Part shown: positions 34,691-43,337 of the stretch, piece after piece
How the letters are laid out: each line of letters starts with the position of its first letter
Numbering within the stretch: position 1 is the stretch's first letter
Assembly: GCA_038750655.1 (NCBI GenBank)
Contig: JBCDGZ010000008.1
Span: forward strand, 22,126-86,125
Length of the DNA stretch: 64,000 bases
Source: JBCDGZ01 sp038750655
GTDB lineage: Bacteria; Bacteroidota; Bacteroidia; Chitinophagales; Saprospiraceae
Reading direction: 5' to 3'
Notes under the pieces: generated by a model
The model's input: only the letters and a program-made list of their open reading frames with translations
Told to the model about the DNA's origin: nothing
Databases searched by the model: none
Position numbers and translations under genes: made by a program

Positions 34691-36586
34691 TTAGTGGCTT
34701 AGTTGAAAAGGAGTAAAAGGAACTCTCTCATTTTCATCGGTTACAAAACCCGCGTAGACAAAATTATTTCCGCTCCCTTCAAAATATTCAATTTTTAGTT
34801 GATGTTTCCCTTTTTCGAGAATAGTTGTTCCATAAATATATTTGGCGCTATGCCTTCCGTCACTATCGACTAATAGCTCACCGTTGATGTATAGTTTTGA
34901 GCCATCATCGGAATAGGTATAGAAGGTATAGGTATCGGTTGCAGGGACTTCGATGTAGCCTTCTATGACGACTCCGAAATGTTCCTCCCGATGGTCGATG
35001 GCCTCAATATTAGCCAATCGGATGATGCCTGTTTTCTGAGCTTTTAGAGTGGAAAAATCCGGTAGAAATTCCCAATCTCCCTCATAGTACTTGTAGGTCA
35101 GCCCCTGCGTCGTTTTGATGTCCTTCATTGCTGGATGGGGGGGCATTTGTAGGAATTTCCTGCTAACCATACGACTAGCCTTTCCATTTTCGGTGTAGCA
35201 GATGGCCTTCATTGTGCAAGTTTTATCGATACTGATAGGGCCGGTATACCGTTGAGCTTGTTGATTAGGAGGGCTGCCGTCCAGGGTGTAGTAGATTTTG
35301 TAATTGGGCTTTAGTGCGGACAATTGGGCAGTGGCCTGGTGTTGAAAAACGCTTTTGTCGATCTTGAAGTGAGGTGCTGGAGGCAGGCTGATACCAAAGC
35401 TTTTCTCTGCGGCTTTAGTTAGTTGGAACATATCGAAAATCCGGCCTTCGTGATCAATCGCCTTGAACATCAGCTGATCCTGATATACAGCGAAGGTGCA
35501 GTAGTGGTGGCCTGTTTGCAACTCTTGAGTAAACCAAGAGCGGACCGGGTCAAAATCTTCCAGGCCGCCTCCAGCTCCGCCGGAATTGATATAAATCACT
35601 CCATTTTTCAAATTGATCTGATCCTTCAATAAAGGCCAAGTTCTTTCGTAAACATGAGTGTGGCCAAACAGGCAAAAGTCTACATCGTAAGCCTCGTATA
35701 GTGGAACAAGATTTCTGGCGTGGGTGCCGTAGGAAGAGGCACCGATATAGGTATCACCATGATCGTTTTCTTCACTCGAATAAGGAGGATGATGATGAAC
35801 CACAAACTTCCAGGTCGCTGTTGATTGGGCCAGCTCCCACTCCAACCAGTTGTACTGCTCTGATCCTTCTTTAACATCTCGATTGGTATCGATCATAAAA
35901 AACTGCGCATTGCCATATTTAAAGGTATAGTAATACTCAGGAGCAGGATTGACCATATAATCATAATACAATTGTGCATCCTGTTCATGATTGCCAAGAA
36001 CTGTGTACATGGGCAAACGACTCATGAAGATATTTCCGTTGGGAAAAAAATGCTGTGTCCAATCCGGCTTTCGGGTGCCCACATCGACTAAGTCACCAGC
36101 GTGGATGACGAAGTTGGGGCGTTCTCGCCAAACCCGATCGGCGATTTTCTCCCAAGCCCAAGGCGTCTTGGAATTGTATTGAGAATCGCCTACCAGCGCA
36201 AAGAAGTAAGCATCTTCCTCTTTCACCGTCGTCTTAAAAGTCAAAACAGGACTGTTGATGATCTGACCATTGTCCAAGGTTGTAGAGACTCGGTACAAGT
36301 ATTTCGTTGCTGTCTCCAGTTGTTCCAGCTGTACTTCATGCAGCTGCCTTTTACCGGGCAACACTTTTTTCTGGTCAAGCACAGCTTCGTTCGCTCCGGC
36401 CTTGGCCAGGCCATATTCGACCACAGAGGTGCCAGCCTGTGCTGTTTCCCAAAGGACGTACATACTGCTTTGGGTGCTCCATTGGAGATAGGGTTTAATC
36501 AGAAAGGTATCTGCTGCGGGCTGCTGTGCTCGGAGTGCAGCTAAAAAGAAAGTCAAAAGACAAGAAGTCCATATTATCCTGATCAT
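34691..36586 (-). CDS. Secreted calcineurin-like phosphoesterase with CHB_HEX and PA14 domains
   Basis: 631 residues with a signal peptide. Order: FN3-like purple-acid-phosphatase N-domain (about 28-120), metallophosphatase core (about 125-330) with VGDSQY (Asp134), IHAGDLVD (Asp165), LGNHE (Asn199, His200), VVHHHPPYS and FGHTHVYERTW, a chitobiase/hexosaminidase C-terminal-like module (YKIYYTLDGSPPNQQ) and a PA14 carbohydrate-binding domain (about 480-625). The five metal-binding blocks are complete, so it should hydrolyse phosphomono- or diesters in the periplasm or at the surface. It starts in an ATGA overlap with the phnZ-like gene. The PA14 module suggests a glycan-bearing substrate. Confidence 0.9.
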   Translation of the reverse strand: MIRIIWTSCLLTFFLAALRAQQPAADTFLIKPYLQWSTQSSMYVLWETAQAGTSVVEYGLAKAGANEAVLDQKKVLPGKRQLHEVQLEQLETATKYLYRVSTTLDNGQIINSPVLTFKTTVKEEDAYFFALVGDSQYNSKTPWAWEKIADRVWRERPNFVIHAGDLVDVGTRKPDWTQHFFPNGNIFMSRLPMYTVLGNHEQDAQLYYDYMVNPAPEYYYTFKYGNAQFFMIDTNRDVKEGSEQYNWLEWELAQSTATWKFVVHHHPPYSSEENDHGDTYIGASSYGTHARNLVPLYEAYDVDFCLFGHTHVYERTWPLLKDQINLKNGVIYINSGGAGGGLEDFDPVRSWFTQELQTGHHYCTFAVYQDQLMFKAIDHEGRIFDMFQLTKAAEKSFGISLPPAPHFKIDKSVFQHQATAQLSALKPNYKIYYTLDGSPPNQQAQRYTGPISIDKTCTMKAICYTENGKASRMVSRKFLQMPPHPAMKDIKTTQGLTYKYYEGDWEFLPDFSTLKAQKTGIIRLANIEAIDHREEHFGVVIEGYIEVPATDTYTFYTYSDDGSKLYINGELLVDSDGRHSAKYIYGTTILEKGKHQLKIEYFEGSGNNFVYAGFVTDENERVPFTPFQLSH

Positions 36587-37146
36587 TGGGCTAAATGTTT
36601 GGTGATTAATTGATTCAAAAGCTCCCAGTGGATGGGTAAAATTTTCACATTGATTCCTTTGGCCAGTTCATCAATTTTTCTGATCGTGATAGAAGCTCTA
36701 AAGTAGGGGCTGTTTTCGAAGGTCTGAGCCTCTGCTGCCGAGAAGACTCCTCCTTGGTGGACCAATGTCTCTCGGCTGGCCTTTGATAAGGTAGAATAAT
36801 AAGCCGGATCACTAAAGCAGAGATAGCGTTTGGCTTGCACATGATTGCGTACGGTGGCTACCAGCCGGGGCGAAAAGCCTCGGCCCTCAAGGAATCGTGC
36901 TCCCCACTCATCATGCGCCTCAATGCCGAAGCCCGCCATCTGCTGGTAAGCCTGTTCGCCTTCCAGCGGGCAGAGGTGGCCAATATCGTGGAGGAAAGCT
37001 GCCAGTACCAGCTCCTCATCCAGTCCTTGCTGCTGCGCCAGCTCTCCCGCCTGAAAGGAGTGCGAAAGCACCGAGCAGGCCTCGCCGTAGACCAAAGTGC
37101 CATAACGCCGGAATAAGCTTACTATTTCCTGCGCTACGCTGCTCAT
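36583..37146 (-). CDS. PhnZ-like HD-domain diiron oxygenase (C-P bond cleavage)
   Basis: 187 residues, the size of PhnZ, which converts (R)-2-amino-1-hydroxyethylphosphonate plus O2 to glycine and phosphate. His29, His53, Asp54, His78, His102 and Asp159 match the PhnZ diiron ligands (His34, His58, Asp59, His80, His104, Asp161). The intervals are identical except for three extra residues before the third His. Also present are His57 (FLHDIGHLC), Lys106 (NHVQAKRYL) and Glu22, where PhnZ has its second-shell or substrate contacts. The lid Tyr24 position is Val19, with a Tyr next to it at 20. No signal peptide. ATGA overlaps with the genes on both sides. TmpB-like substrates (trimethylated) are the main alternative. 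Confidence 0.92.
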   Translation of the reverse strand: MSSVAQEIVSLFRRYGTLVYGEACSVLSHSFQAGELAQQQGLDEELVLAAFLHDIGHLCPLEGEQAYQQMAGFGIEAHDEWGARFLEGRGFSPRLVATVRNHVQAKRYLCFSDPAYYSTLSKASRETLVHQGGVFSAAEAQTFENSPYFRASITIRKIDELAKGINVKILPIHWELLNQLITKHLAQ

Positions 37147-38246
37147 TTTTTGATCATTGTTTCGATGACTTCCCCCGCTTCATACTTCCCTCCTTGGTAG
37201 TCATAGCCCAGCATTCGGGCGACGGTTCTGGCGATCTGATTCTGCAAAAGTTGCTGCTGCAGCTTAACTTCACCGAGGGCAGGAACGTTAGGCCCTAGGG
37301 CCGCCGCCCAAATTTCATTAGAGCCTTTGTAAATAGTGCCGTGGCTCTTCCATTCTGTCATCGGAGAGCTGCCCCGGCCATGATCGGTAGTAATAACGAT
37401 GCTGGTTTTATCTTTGTAAAAAGGATCGCTTTGCAGAAAGTCCCAGAGTGCAGCAATCCACTGATCGGTTTTGTGGGCAGCAATCAAGTAGTGATCATAG
37501 CGGCCATCATGGGCGAAGTCATCCGTCTCGCCGTAAGAAATGTAGACAATCCGAGGGTGGTGTTTTTTCATATATTCTAGCATATAATTGTGTGTGAAGG
37601 CATCCAGTCGTACGCCGAACCAGGGGCCAGAGATTTGATCCTGCATATCGTTCAGGAATTGTTCTTTATAAGTCAGGTCTTCCTCCTCCGCCTTGCGAAA
37701 GCCGGCATTGACAGGAATACCACTGCGTTCGTCGTTAATAATGTAGGGGAAAACATCCCAGGAGCCGAAGACTGCTACTTTTCCACTGAACTCTGGCATG
37801 TTGTGCAAAAACTCTAGTACGGTTTTATTCTTATTGTACTTCTTGGCATTGCTATCGATCTCTGGGTCACTAAACCCGGTGAGGATTTCATTGTAGCCCG
37901 GATAGGAAAACCAAAAGCGGTTGCTACACAACATTTTATTACCCTCCCAACGATTGCCATAAATTTGACCTTTGGTAGCGATTTCTGACCAAAACCAAGG
38001 CATTAATTTTTTACGGGCTTCGGCTCGCGTAGGAGCACTAAAGCGGGCCATCATAGCTTCAGGATTCTTTGTGAGGTCTTTGTTTTGCATCAAACTATCT
38101 ACGGCTCCACCAAAGAGTTCCTGCCAGCGTAGCCCATCAAGGGTGATGAGTACGACATTGTCTACTGTCGGCCCAGAAGAGGAGGTTTGGGCTTGAGAGG
38201 TCCTGGATAGGAGGAAGAAGGAAAGGAAAAGGAGTAGCTTTTTCAT
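37143..38246 (-). CDS. Secreted alkaline-phosphatase-superfamily hydrolase
   Basis: 367 residues with a signal peptide ending SRTSQAQ. Alkaline-phosphatase/NPP fold: Asp37 (LITLDGLRW), a nucleophile candidate Ser114 (FWFSYPGYNEILTG, where NPPs have Thr in TFPNH), Asp242 and His246 (GETDDFAHDG), Asp288 and His289 (TTDHGRG) and His302 (KSHGT). The two-metal site therefore looks complete. Relatives include phosphodiesterases, phosphonate monoesterases and phosphonoacetate hydrolase. In this operon it would release free phosphonate or phosphate from esters outside the inner membrane. Substrate not determined by sequence. Confidence 0.87.
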   Translation of the reverse strand: MKKLLLFLSFFLLSRTSQAQTSSSGPTVDNVVLITLDGLRWQELFGGAVDSLMQNKDLTKNPEAMMARFSAPTRAEARKKLMPWFWSEIATKGQIYGNRWEGNKMLCSNRFWFSYPGYNEILTGFSDPEIDSNAKKYNKNKTVLEFLHNMPEFSGKVAVFGSWDVFPYIINDERSGIPVNAGFRKAEEEDLTYKEQFLNDMQDQISGPWFGVRLDAFTHNYMLEYMKKHHPRIVYISYGETDDFAHDGRYDHYLIAAHKTDQWIAALWDFLQSDPFYKDKTSIVITTDHGRGSSPMTEWKSHGTIYKGSNEIWAAALGPNVPALGEVKLQQQLLQNQIARTVARMLGYDYQGGKYEAGEVIETMIKK

Positions 38247-38270
38247 TAATAATATTTAAGAAATTTTAAC

Positions 38271-38303
38271 TTAGCCCGCTGTCCAGGGAAGGCAGCGGGC
38301 TAA
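38271..38303 (-). promoter_or_regulatory. Intergenic stem-loop between susD and the phosphatase gene
   Basis: A perfect 11-base stem (TTAGCCCGCTG/CAGCGGGCTAA) with an 11-base loop lies in the 85-base gap after susD. It lacks a strong T-run, so it is better placed as an mRNA stabiliser or partial attenuator than as a full terminator. Confidence 0.65.
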
Positions 38304-38331
38304 GTCTTTCGAATGATTAACTAGTCGCTCA

Positions 38332-39768
38332 CTACTGTAGCAACCACATCCTTGTTGTATTCTCGTCGGGGCCCTGGCTGGCTACAGCCGCATTGTAACT
38401 GGTTTCGTTGAGCACCTGCTCGCTACTCGGATATTGTATGCGAACAGGCAGCTCGTCCAGCACCGCATTCGGACCAGGCGTCAATGCGGGTAATCCCGTC
38501 CTTCTGTAGTCAAACCAGGCCTCATTACCCACCATGAAGAGAGACAACCACTTTTGTGTCGCGATGCGCTCTAGCACTTCAGTATCCAGGATTACCTTTG
38601 GATTTATAAAATAGGAAAGCATGGTATCAAGACCAAGGTACTCCATATTAGCGACGATGCCATCGTTGTAAAAGCTTTCAGGGCTACCATTGATATAACC
38701 CTTATGTGTTGCCTCGGCCAATATGAACAACAACTCTGAATAATGCATGATGACCATCTCAACTGATGCAGGCTCCTCTCTGAAGCGTTCGCCAAGGCGA
38801 GACTGGTTGTTAGCACCGCCGTTAAAGTTCGACGCCGCATCTTCTGACAGCCCATTCGGCACCCCAACAAACTCATTGCTTTCTGGATTGTCTACAACGC
38901 GGAAGAGGATCGGCATTCGTGGGTCCTCCAAATCTTTGAGGACCTCCTCTATGCGCTGGCTCATTCTTTTCTCATCGAACGAACCAACACGAGCCGTGTT
39001 GAGTGGCCATCTGTTGGTGGCGGCCAGGTAAGATATGGCGGCGTTATCCTCATTGCTTGTAAAGTGCTGCCCGCTGTTGACGATAGCTTGCATGGCCGCC
39101 GAGCCGTCGATGTTGAGTTCATCCCATTTGTTTTCCAATCTCATCAAATAGCGCAGCCGTAGGGAGTTGGCCAGCTTGACCCATTTTTCGGTATCGCTGT
39201 TGTAGAGAATATCGCCGCTCATATCGCCACCTTGGGCCAGTAGGTCGGCTGCTTCTTCGAGGTCTTGCAGGATGATTCTGTAGAGTTCTGCCTGATCATC
39301 ATATTTAGGCAGGAACTGCTGCTCCTTGCCTTTCAATGCTTCAGTGTAAGGTACATCGCCGTACATCTCGGTGAGATTGGCCAGCATCCAAGTGCGGAGT
39401 ACTATCCCCGCTCCTTGATAAGCAGCGTTGTTAACGGTTTCGCCCAGTGCGACGAGGTTATTGGCATCTCTCATGTTGCGGTACATGAGGTTCCAGGTGC
39501 CTTCGTAGGTGCCGAGCAGGTAACGATCGACACCAGTAAAGTTGTTGGTAGCGACCAGTTGGGCAATGATATTTCCGGTTCCCCAGGCAATATCGGAAGT
39601 TATTTCGTCGCCAGCCTCGAAGAGGATTTTAGGGAGAATCAGTGCGGGGTTGGCCTCGTCTATTGTTGGGAAGTTTGGATTGTCGTTGATTTCTTCGAAA
39701 TCATCGGTACAGGCTTGCAGGAGCAGCACTAGAGAAAGAAGAAGTATAGATTTATTGAAGAGTTTCAT
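38332..39768 (-). CDS. SusD/RagB family outer-membrane binding lipoprotein
   Basis: 478 residues. Lipoprotein signal peptide with lipobox LLQAC (Cys20), then the SusD-like_2 N-terminal signature DDFEEINDNPNFPTIDEANP. TPR-like helices follow (WNLMYRNMRDANNLV, YRIILQDLEEAADLL). SusD proteins sit on the surface of the matching SusC transporter as a hinged lid and bind the ligand. The partner SusC lies 42 bases upstream. The operon content implies a phosphonate-containing ligand rather than plain glycan, but this is inference. Confidence 0.95.
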   Translation of the reverse strand: MKLFNKSILLLSLVLLLQACTDDFEEINDNPNFPTIDEANPALILPKILFEAGDEITSDIAWGTGNIIAQLVATNNFTGVDRYLLGTYEGTWNLMYRNMRDANNLVALGETVNNAAYQGAGIVLRTWMLANLTEMYGDVPYTEALKGKEQQFLPKYDDQAELYRIILQDLEEAADLLAQGGDMSGDILYNSDTEKWVKLANSLRLRYLMRLENKWDELNIDGSAAMQAIVNSGQHFTSNEDNAAISYLAATNRWPLNTARVGSFDEKRMSQRIEEVLKDLEDPRMPILFRVVDNPESNEFVGVPNGLSEDAASNFNGGANNQSRLGERFREEPASVEMVIMHYSELLFILAEATHKGYINGSPESFYNDGIVANMEYLGLDTMLSYFINPKVILDTEVLERIATQKWLSLFMVGNEAWFDYRRTGLPALTPGPNAVLDELPVRIQYPSSEQVLNETSYNAAVASQGPDENTTRMWLLQ

Positions 39769-39810
39769 GGTTGCTTTTTTTGTAAACTAGTTAAATATTC
39801 CATTTCGCTT

Positions 39811-42800
39811 TTAGAAGGTTATGCCAAGGTGAAAACCAAAACTTCTGGTGCTTGGTGTAGCCATATCCTCGACACCTGGAACAATGGTATTTCCATCGAA
39901 GGAGAAGGTCTCTGGATCGAAGTGAGGATTTTCGGTGAAGAGCAGAAGGTTACGGCCTATAAGGGTGAAGGTCAGTTGCTGTGCGCCCAGCTTCTGTGCC
40001 AAATTGCTGTTGAAGGTGTAGCCCAGGCGCAGCTCTCTGAGCTTGAGAAAAGTCGCATCGTAGATGCCGACTTCTTCGTTACCTCTATTGAAGTGTGACC
40101 AGTAAAAATCACGGGCAGAGACGGCCTCGGTGTTGGCCACAAAATTACCATCAGCATTCTCTACAAAGCCTGGACGATCCAGCGTACTTACGCCATCAAC
40201 CTTGGTTTGTCCACCGATAAATGTATGGCTTTCTCTATCGTATTCAGCAGTTTCTGCGATCAACCCAGAAGTTCCACCAATCAACAAGGTTCTGGACATG
40301 ATAATCCCCCCCTGTCTCCAATCGAAGAGGAAACCGAGGTTGAAATTTTTCCAGCGGATGCTGTTGTTCATTCCCAGCATAAAGTCAGGGTTATAGTTGC
40401 CCAATTTTCTCAACTGCGGATCTCTAACCGGGAAGCCACCGCTGTAGAGGTGGCCCCAACCCTCCTGAATATCTGCCACGTCGTCTACTGTTACGGTTTG
40501 ATTATTCTCTGGGTCCACCAGAACGAAGCCCGTACCGTAGACATCTCCCATTCTTCCGCCTTCGCGAGCCTGTACGCTGAGGTAGTTGTTGGAAATTTCG
40601 TAGGTGCTGAGGTCATCGGTCAGTTCGATGACCTTACTTCTGGCTCTGGTGAAGTTCAGATTAGTGGTCCATTCAAAATCTCCTTTTCTGATGGGAACAA
40701 TAGTCAGCAAGGCTTCGATACCGGTACTTTCAATTTCACCTGCATTGATGAATTGCGATCCGAAACCAGAGGTTTGAGAAACGGGAATGCTGATGATCTG
40801 GTCAGTTGCATTATTCTGATAGTAGGTCAGGTCAAGTCCGAAGCGATTACCGAACAATCTGATGTCTGTTCCGATTTCGAAGGTCGTGAGGCGTTCTGGT
40901 TTTAGGTCGGGATTGGGGAGTACATTACCTTCCGTACCTAGCAATTGATTGCCGTAGGGGGTAGAGAGGAACTGGAAGTAGGATTGTAAAGAGTAAGGAT
41001 CGGTATCGTTACCCACCTGGCCGTACCCTAGTCTCAATTTGGCAAAAGAAATCTCCTGAGGCAATTCAAATATTTCGCTGGCAACAAAAGAGACCGAAGC
41101 GGAAGGATAGAAATAACTGTTATTGCTTTCGGGAAGCGTAGAGGCCCAGTCATTTCTTCCGGTCAAATCAACATAAATTGCATTCTTGATACCGATAGAG
41201 GCAGTGGCGTAAAGCGAGTTGATTCTTCTTTCGGTGTTGAAAGTATTTTGGAGTAGCGGAATGTTAGAGTTGTTGAAACTGTAGATGCCCGGTACGGCTA
41301 GCTCATTGGCGGCGACTTGGTTAAAGCGGCGCTCCTGGGTCATGCGGTTGCCACCGGCAGAGAGGCCGAGGCTGATGTCTTTGCTGAGGTTGTCGTTATA
41401 GCTAAAGAGAAAGTCGGTGTTGATTTCTTGGAAATAGATGTTGTCTTCGCGGTACTGACCGAGCGGAAAACGTTGGCTGCTCCATGCCCGGCGGCTTTCT
41501 CTGAGGTCATTAGAGACATCCGTACCTGTTCTTACCATGAAGCTGAATTTATCGGTGATGTTGTAGGTGAGGTTGACATTACCCAATACACGATCCTTGT
41601 TGAAGCTATTGGTGTTTTCAAACATGGTGAAGTAAGGGTTATCATGCCAGTTGTAATTGTAGTTGAATTGCTGAATGCCTTCCAGGCCAGGCTGCCAGTA
41701 ATTGCGTAGTGATTCCATCGGAATTTGACGGCCGAACCACACCCAGAGGTACATGATGTTTTCGGTGCCGTAGGAATTGTTGGGGCGGTTCTTTGAGCCA
41801 GAGTTGATGTAGTTGATATTGGCATTAACTTTCAACTTATCGTTGAGCATATTGTGGCCCAAGTCTAGGTTAAGACCATTTCGTTTGAGGTCGGTATTAG
41901 GCAGAATACCTTTAGAATATTGGTTGGAATAAGAAAGCCTAAAGTTGCTGGTTTCGTTGGCTCCCGAGATGGAGATGTTGTTGTTTGTTGATACACCGGT
42001 TTCGAAAAAATCTTCGATGTTGCTACTTTGTGGAACCCAGGGTAATTGCTCGTAGGTTTGCTGATCGGTGTAGCCGTCGGGGCGTACTGCGAAATCGCCG
42101 GCCCGGATGCCTTCGCCGTTGGTACTGTGGTGCTGCACCATCATCCGACCGTCCAGTGCTGGTCCCCAGCTCTCGTCGATATTATCATTCGTTCCGGCCC
42201 CAAAGCCATCCACAAATTCAAAGTTGAAGCCTGCGCCCTGGCCATACCTGTTCTGGTATTCAGGGATGCGTAGCGGCCGTTCGAAGGTGGTCGAGGAGCT
42301 GATGTTTACACCAATGCCCTTGCTGCTTACTCCCGACTTGGTGGTGATCAGTACTACGCCGTTGGCTGCCCGAGAGCCATAAAGCGCTGTGGCGTTCGCG
42401 CCCCGGAGAATCGTCACTGACTCAATATCATCGGGGCTAATTTCTGAGGCAGCGTTGCCAAAGTCGGCTTCCAGATTGCCCTGCGCGCGGCCATTGCTGC
42501 CGTTAGCATTACTGATGGGTACACCGTTGACGACGAAGAGCGGCTGGTTGTCGCCGGAGAAGGAGGACTCGCCGCGAATGACGATGCGAGAGGAGGAACC
42601 CACGCCGGAGCCTCCCTGAGTGATATTGACACCGGCGACTTTGCCGGTGAGGTTGTCTAACAAGTTCGGAGTTTTGACAACGGAGATGTCCTCACCAACC
42701 ACTTCTTGAGCGGCGTAACCCAAAGCCTTGGTTTCTCTTTTGATACCAAGTGCCGTTACGGTAACTTCATCAAGAGCAATGCTCCCTTCGCTGAGGATCA

Positions 42801-43113
42801 GATTGATGTCAGTGCGGTTACCTACAGGCTCTTCAATGGTGATGTAGCCGAGATAGGAAATGACGAGTACATCATTTCTGTCCAACCCTTCGATGCTGAA
42901 ATTACCATCCAGGTCGGTCGTTGTTCCTTTGTCTTTATCTTTTACAGTTACATTGACACCAATCAGTGGCTCCGATGTGGTCTCATCTTTTACTGTACCT
43001 TTCACCGTACTTTGAGCAGATGCAGAAAAGAAAAAGAAGAGCGCACAAAGGGTAAACCCTACACGGCCCGTTCTTCTCTTGACGATGTGGAGAAATTTGG
43101 TTAATTTTTGCAT
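39811..43113 (-). CDS. SusC/RagA family TonB-linked outer-membrane transporter
   Basis: 1100 residues. Signal peptide to about residue 33, a carboxypeptidase-like N-terminal domain (VKGTVKDETTSEPLIGVNVT), a TonB-box region (ALDEVTVTALG), the plug (IVIRGESSFSGDNQPLFVVN) and a 22-strand barrel ending in GFHLGITF. It pairs with the adjacent SusD for TonB-driven import across the outer membrane. It is first in a nine-gene minus-strand operon rich in phosphonate enzymes, so the imported substrate is probably an organophosphonate or phosphonate-decorated molecule. A hairpin lies in the predicted 5' leader. Confidence 0.95.
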   Translation of the reverse strand: MQKLTKFLHIVKRRTGRVGFTLCALFFFFSASAQSTVKGTVKDETTSEPLIGVNVTVKDKDKGTTTDLDGNFSIEGLDRNDVLVISYLGYITIEEPVGNRTDINLILSEGSIALDEVTVTALGIKRETKALGYAAQEVVGEDISVVKTPNLLDNLTGKVAGVNITQGGSGVGSSSRIVIRGESSFSGDNQPLFVVNGVPISNANGSNGRAQGNLEADFGNAASEISPDDIESVTILRGANATALYGSRAANGVVLITTKSGVSSKGIGVNISSSTTFERPLRIPEYQNRYGQGAGFNFEFVDGFGAGTNDNIDESWGPALDGRMMVQHHSTNGEGIRAGDFAVRPDGYTDQQTYEQLPWVPQSSNIEDFFETGVSTNNNISISGANETSNFRLSYSNQYSKGILPNTDLKRNGLNLDLGHNMLNDKLKVNANINYINSGSKNRPNNSYGTENIMYLWVWFGRQIPMESLRNYWQPGLEGIQQFNYNYNWHDNPYFTMFENTNSFNKDRVLGNVNLTYNITDKFSFMVRTGTDVSNDLRESRRAWSSQRFPLGQYREDNIYFQEINTDFLFSYNDNLSKDISLGLSAGGNRMTQERRFNQVAANELAVPGIYSFNNSNIPLLQNTFNTERRINSLYATASIGIKNAIYVDLTGRNDWASTLPESNNSYFYPSASVSFVASEIFELPQEISFAKLRLGYGQVGNDTDPYSLQSYFQFLSTPYGNQLLGTEGNVLPNPDLKPERLTTFEIGTDIRLFGNRFGLDLTYYQNNATDQIISIPVSQTSGFGSQFINAGEIESTGIEALLTIVPIRKGDFEWTTNLNFTRARSKVIELTDDLSTYEISNNYLSVQAREGGRMGDVYGTGFVLVDPENNQTVTVDDVADIQEGWGHLYSGGFPVRDPQLRKLGNYNPDFMLGMNNSIRWKNFNLGFLFDWRQGGIIMSRTLLIGGTSGLIAETAEYDRESHTFIGGQTKVDGVSTLDRPGFVENADGNFVANTEAVSARDFYWSHFNRGNEEVGIYDATFLKLRELRLGYTFNSNLAQKLGAQQLTFTLIGRNLLLFTENPHFDPETFSFDGNTIVPGVEDMATPSTRSFGFHLGITF

Positions 43114-43149
43114 TCATCTAATTTTTAGTAGTTACTAGAATTGGATTGT

Positions 43150-43188
43150 ACAGCCGGGATGGTCCAGATCGCCGGCTGTCTTTTTTTT
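43150..43188. promoter_or_regulatory. Hairpin with U8-type tract in the susC leader region
   Basis: ACAGCCGG (43150-43157) pairs with CCGGCTGT (43172-43179), extended inward by GAT/ATC with one bulged G. On the plus strand eight Ts follow directly, the layout of an intrinsic terminator for plus-strand RNA. On the minus strand the hairpin sits at the very 5' end of the predicted susC transcript. Confidence 0.7.
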
Positions 43189-43195
43189 AGATGAT

Positions 43196-43203
43196 CAAAA
43201 CTA
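43196..43203 (-). promoter_or_regulatory. Candidate -7 box of the susC operon
   Basis: Minus strand TAGTTTTG, an exact TAnnTTTG match, 83 bases before the susC ATG. No TTG at the usual -33 distance, so activation by a regulator would be plausible. Confidence 0.5.
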
Positions 43204-43295
43204 GGCAGGGTATGTTTCTTAATCGTATGAGTTCAATTAACTAAAGATTAATAATAAATTAAACCCATGAAGTCTATTAATTAATGCGGAAGGAA

Positions 43296-43303
43296 TAGCT
43301 TTG
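43296..43303 (+). promoter_or_regulatory. Candidate -7 box of the divergent HTH gene
   Basis: TAGCTTTG matches TAnnTTTG. A transcript would begin near 43310, which makes the ATG at 43338 the first usable start. Confidence 0.45.
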
Positions 43304-43337
43304 GAAAGTGTTGAATACCATAAACTCAATTACAGGA

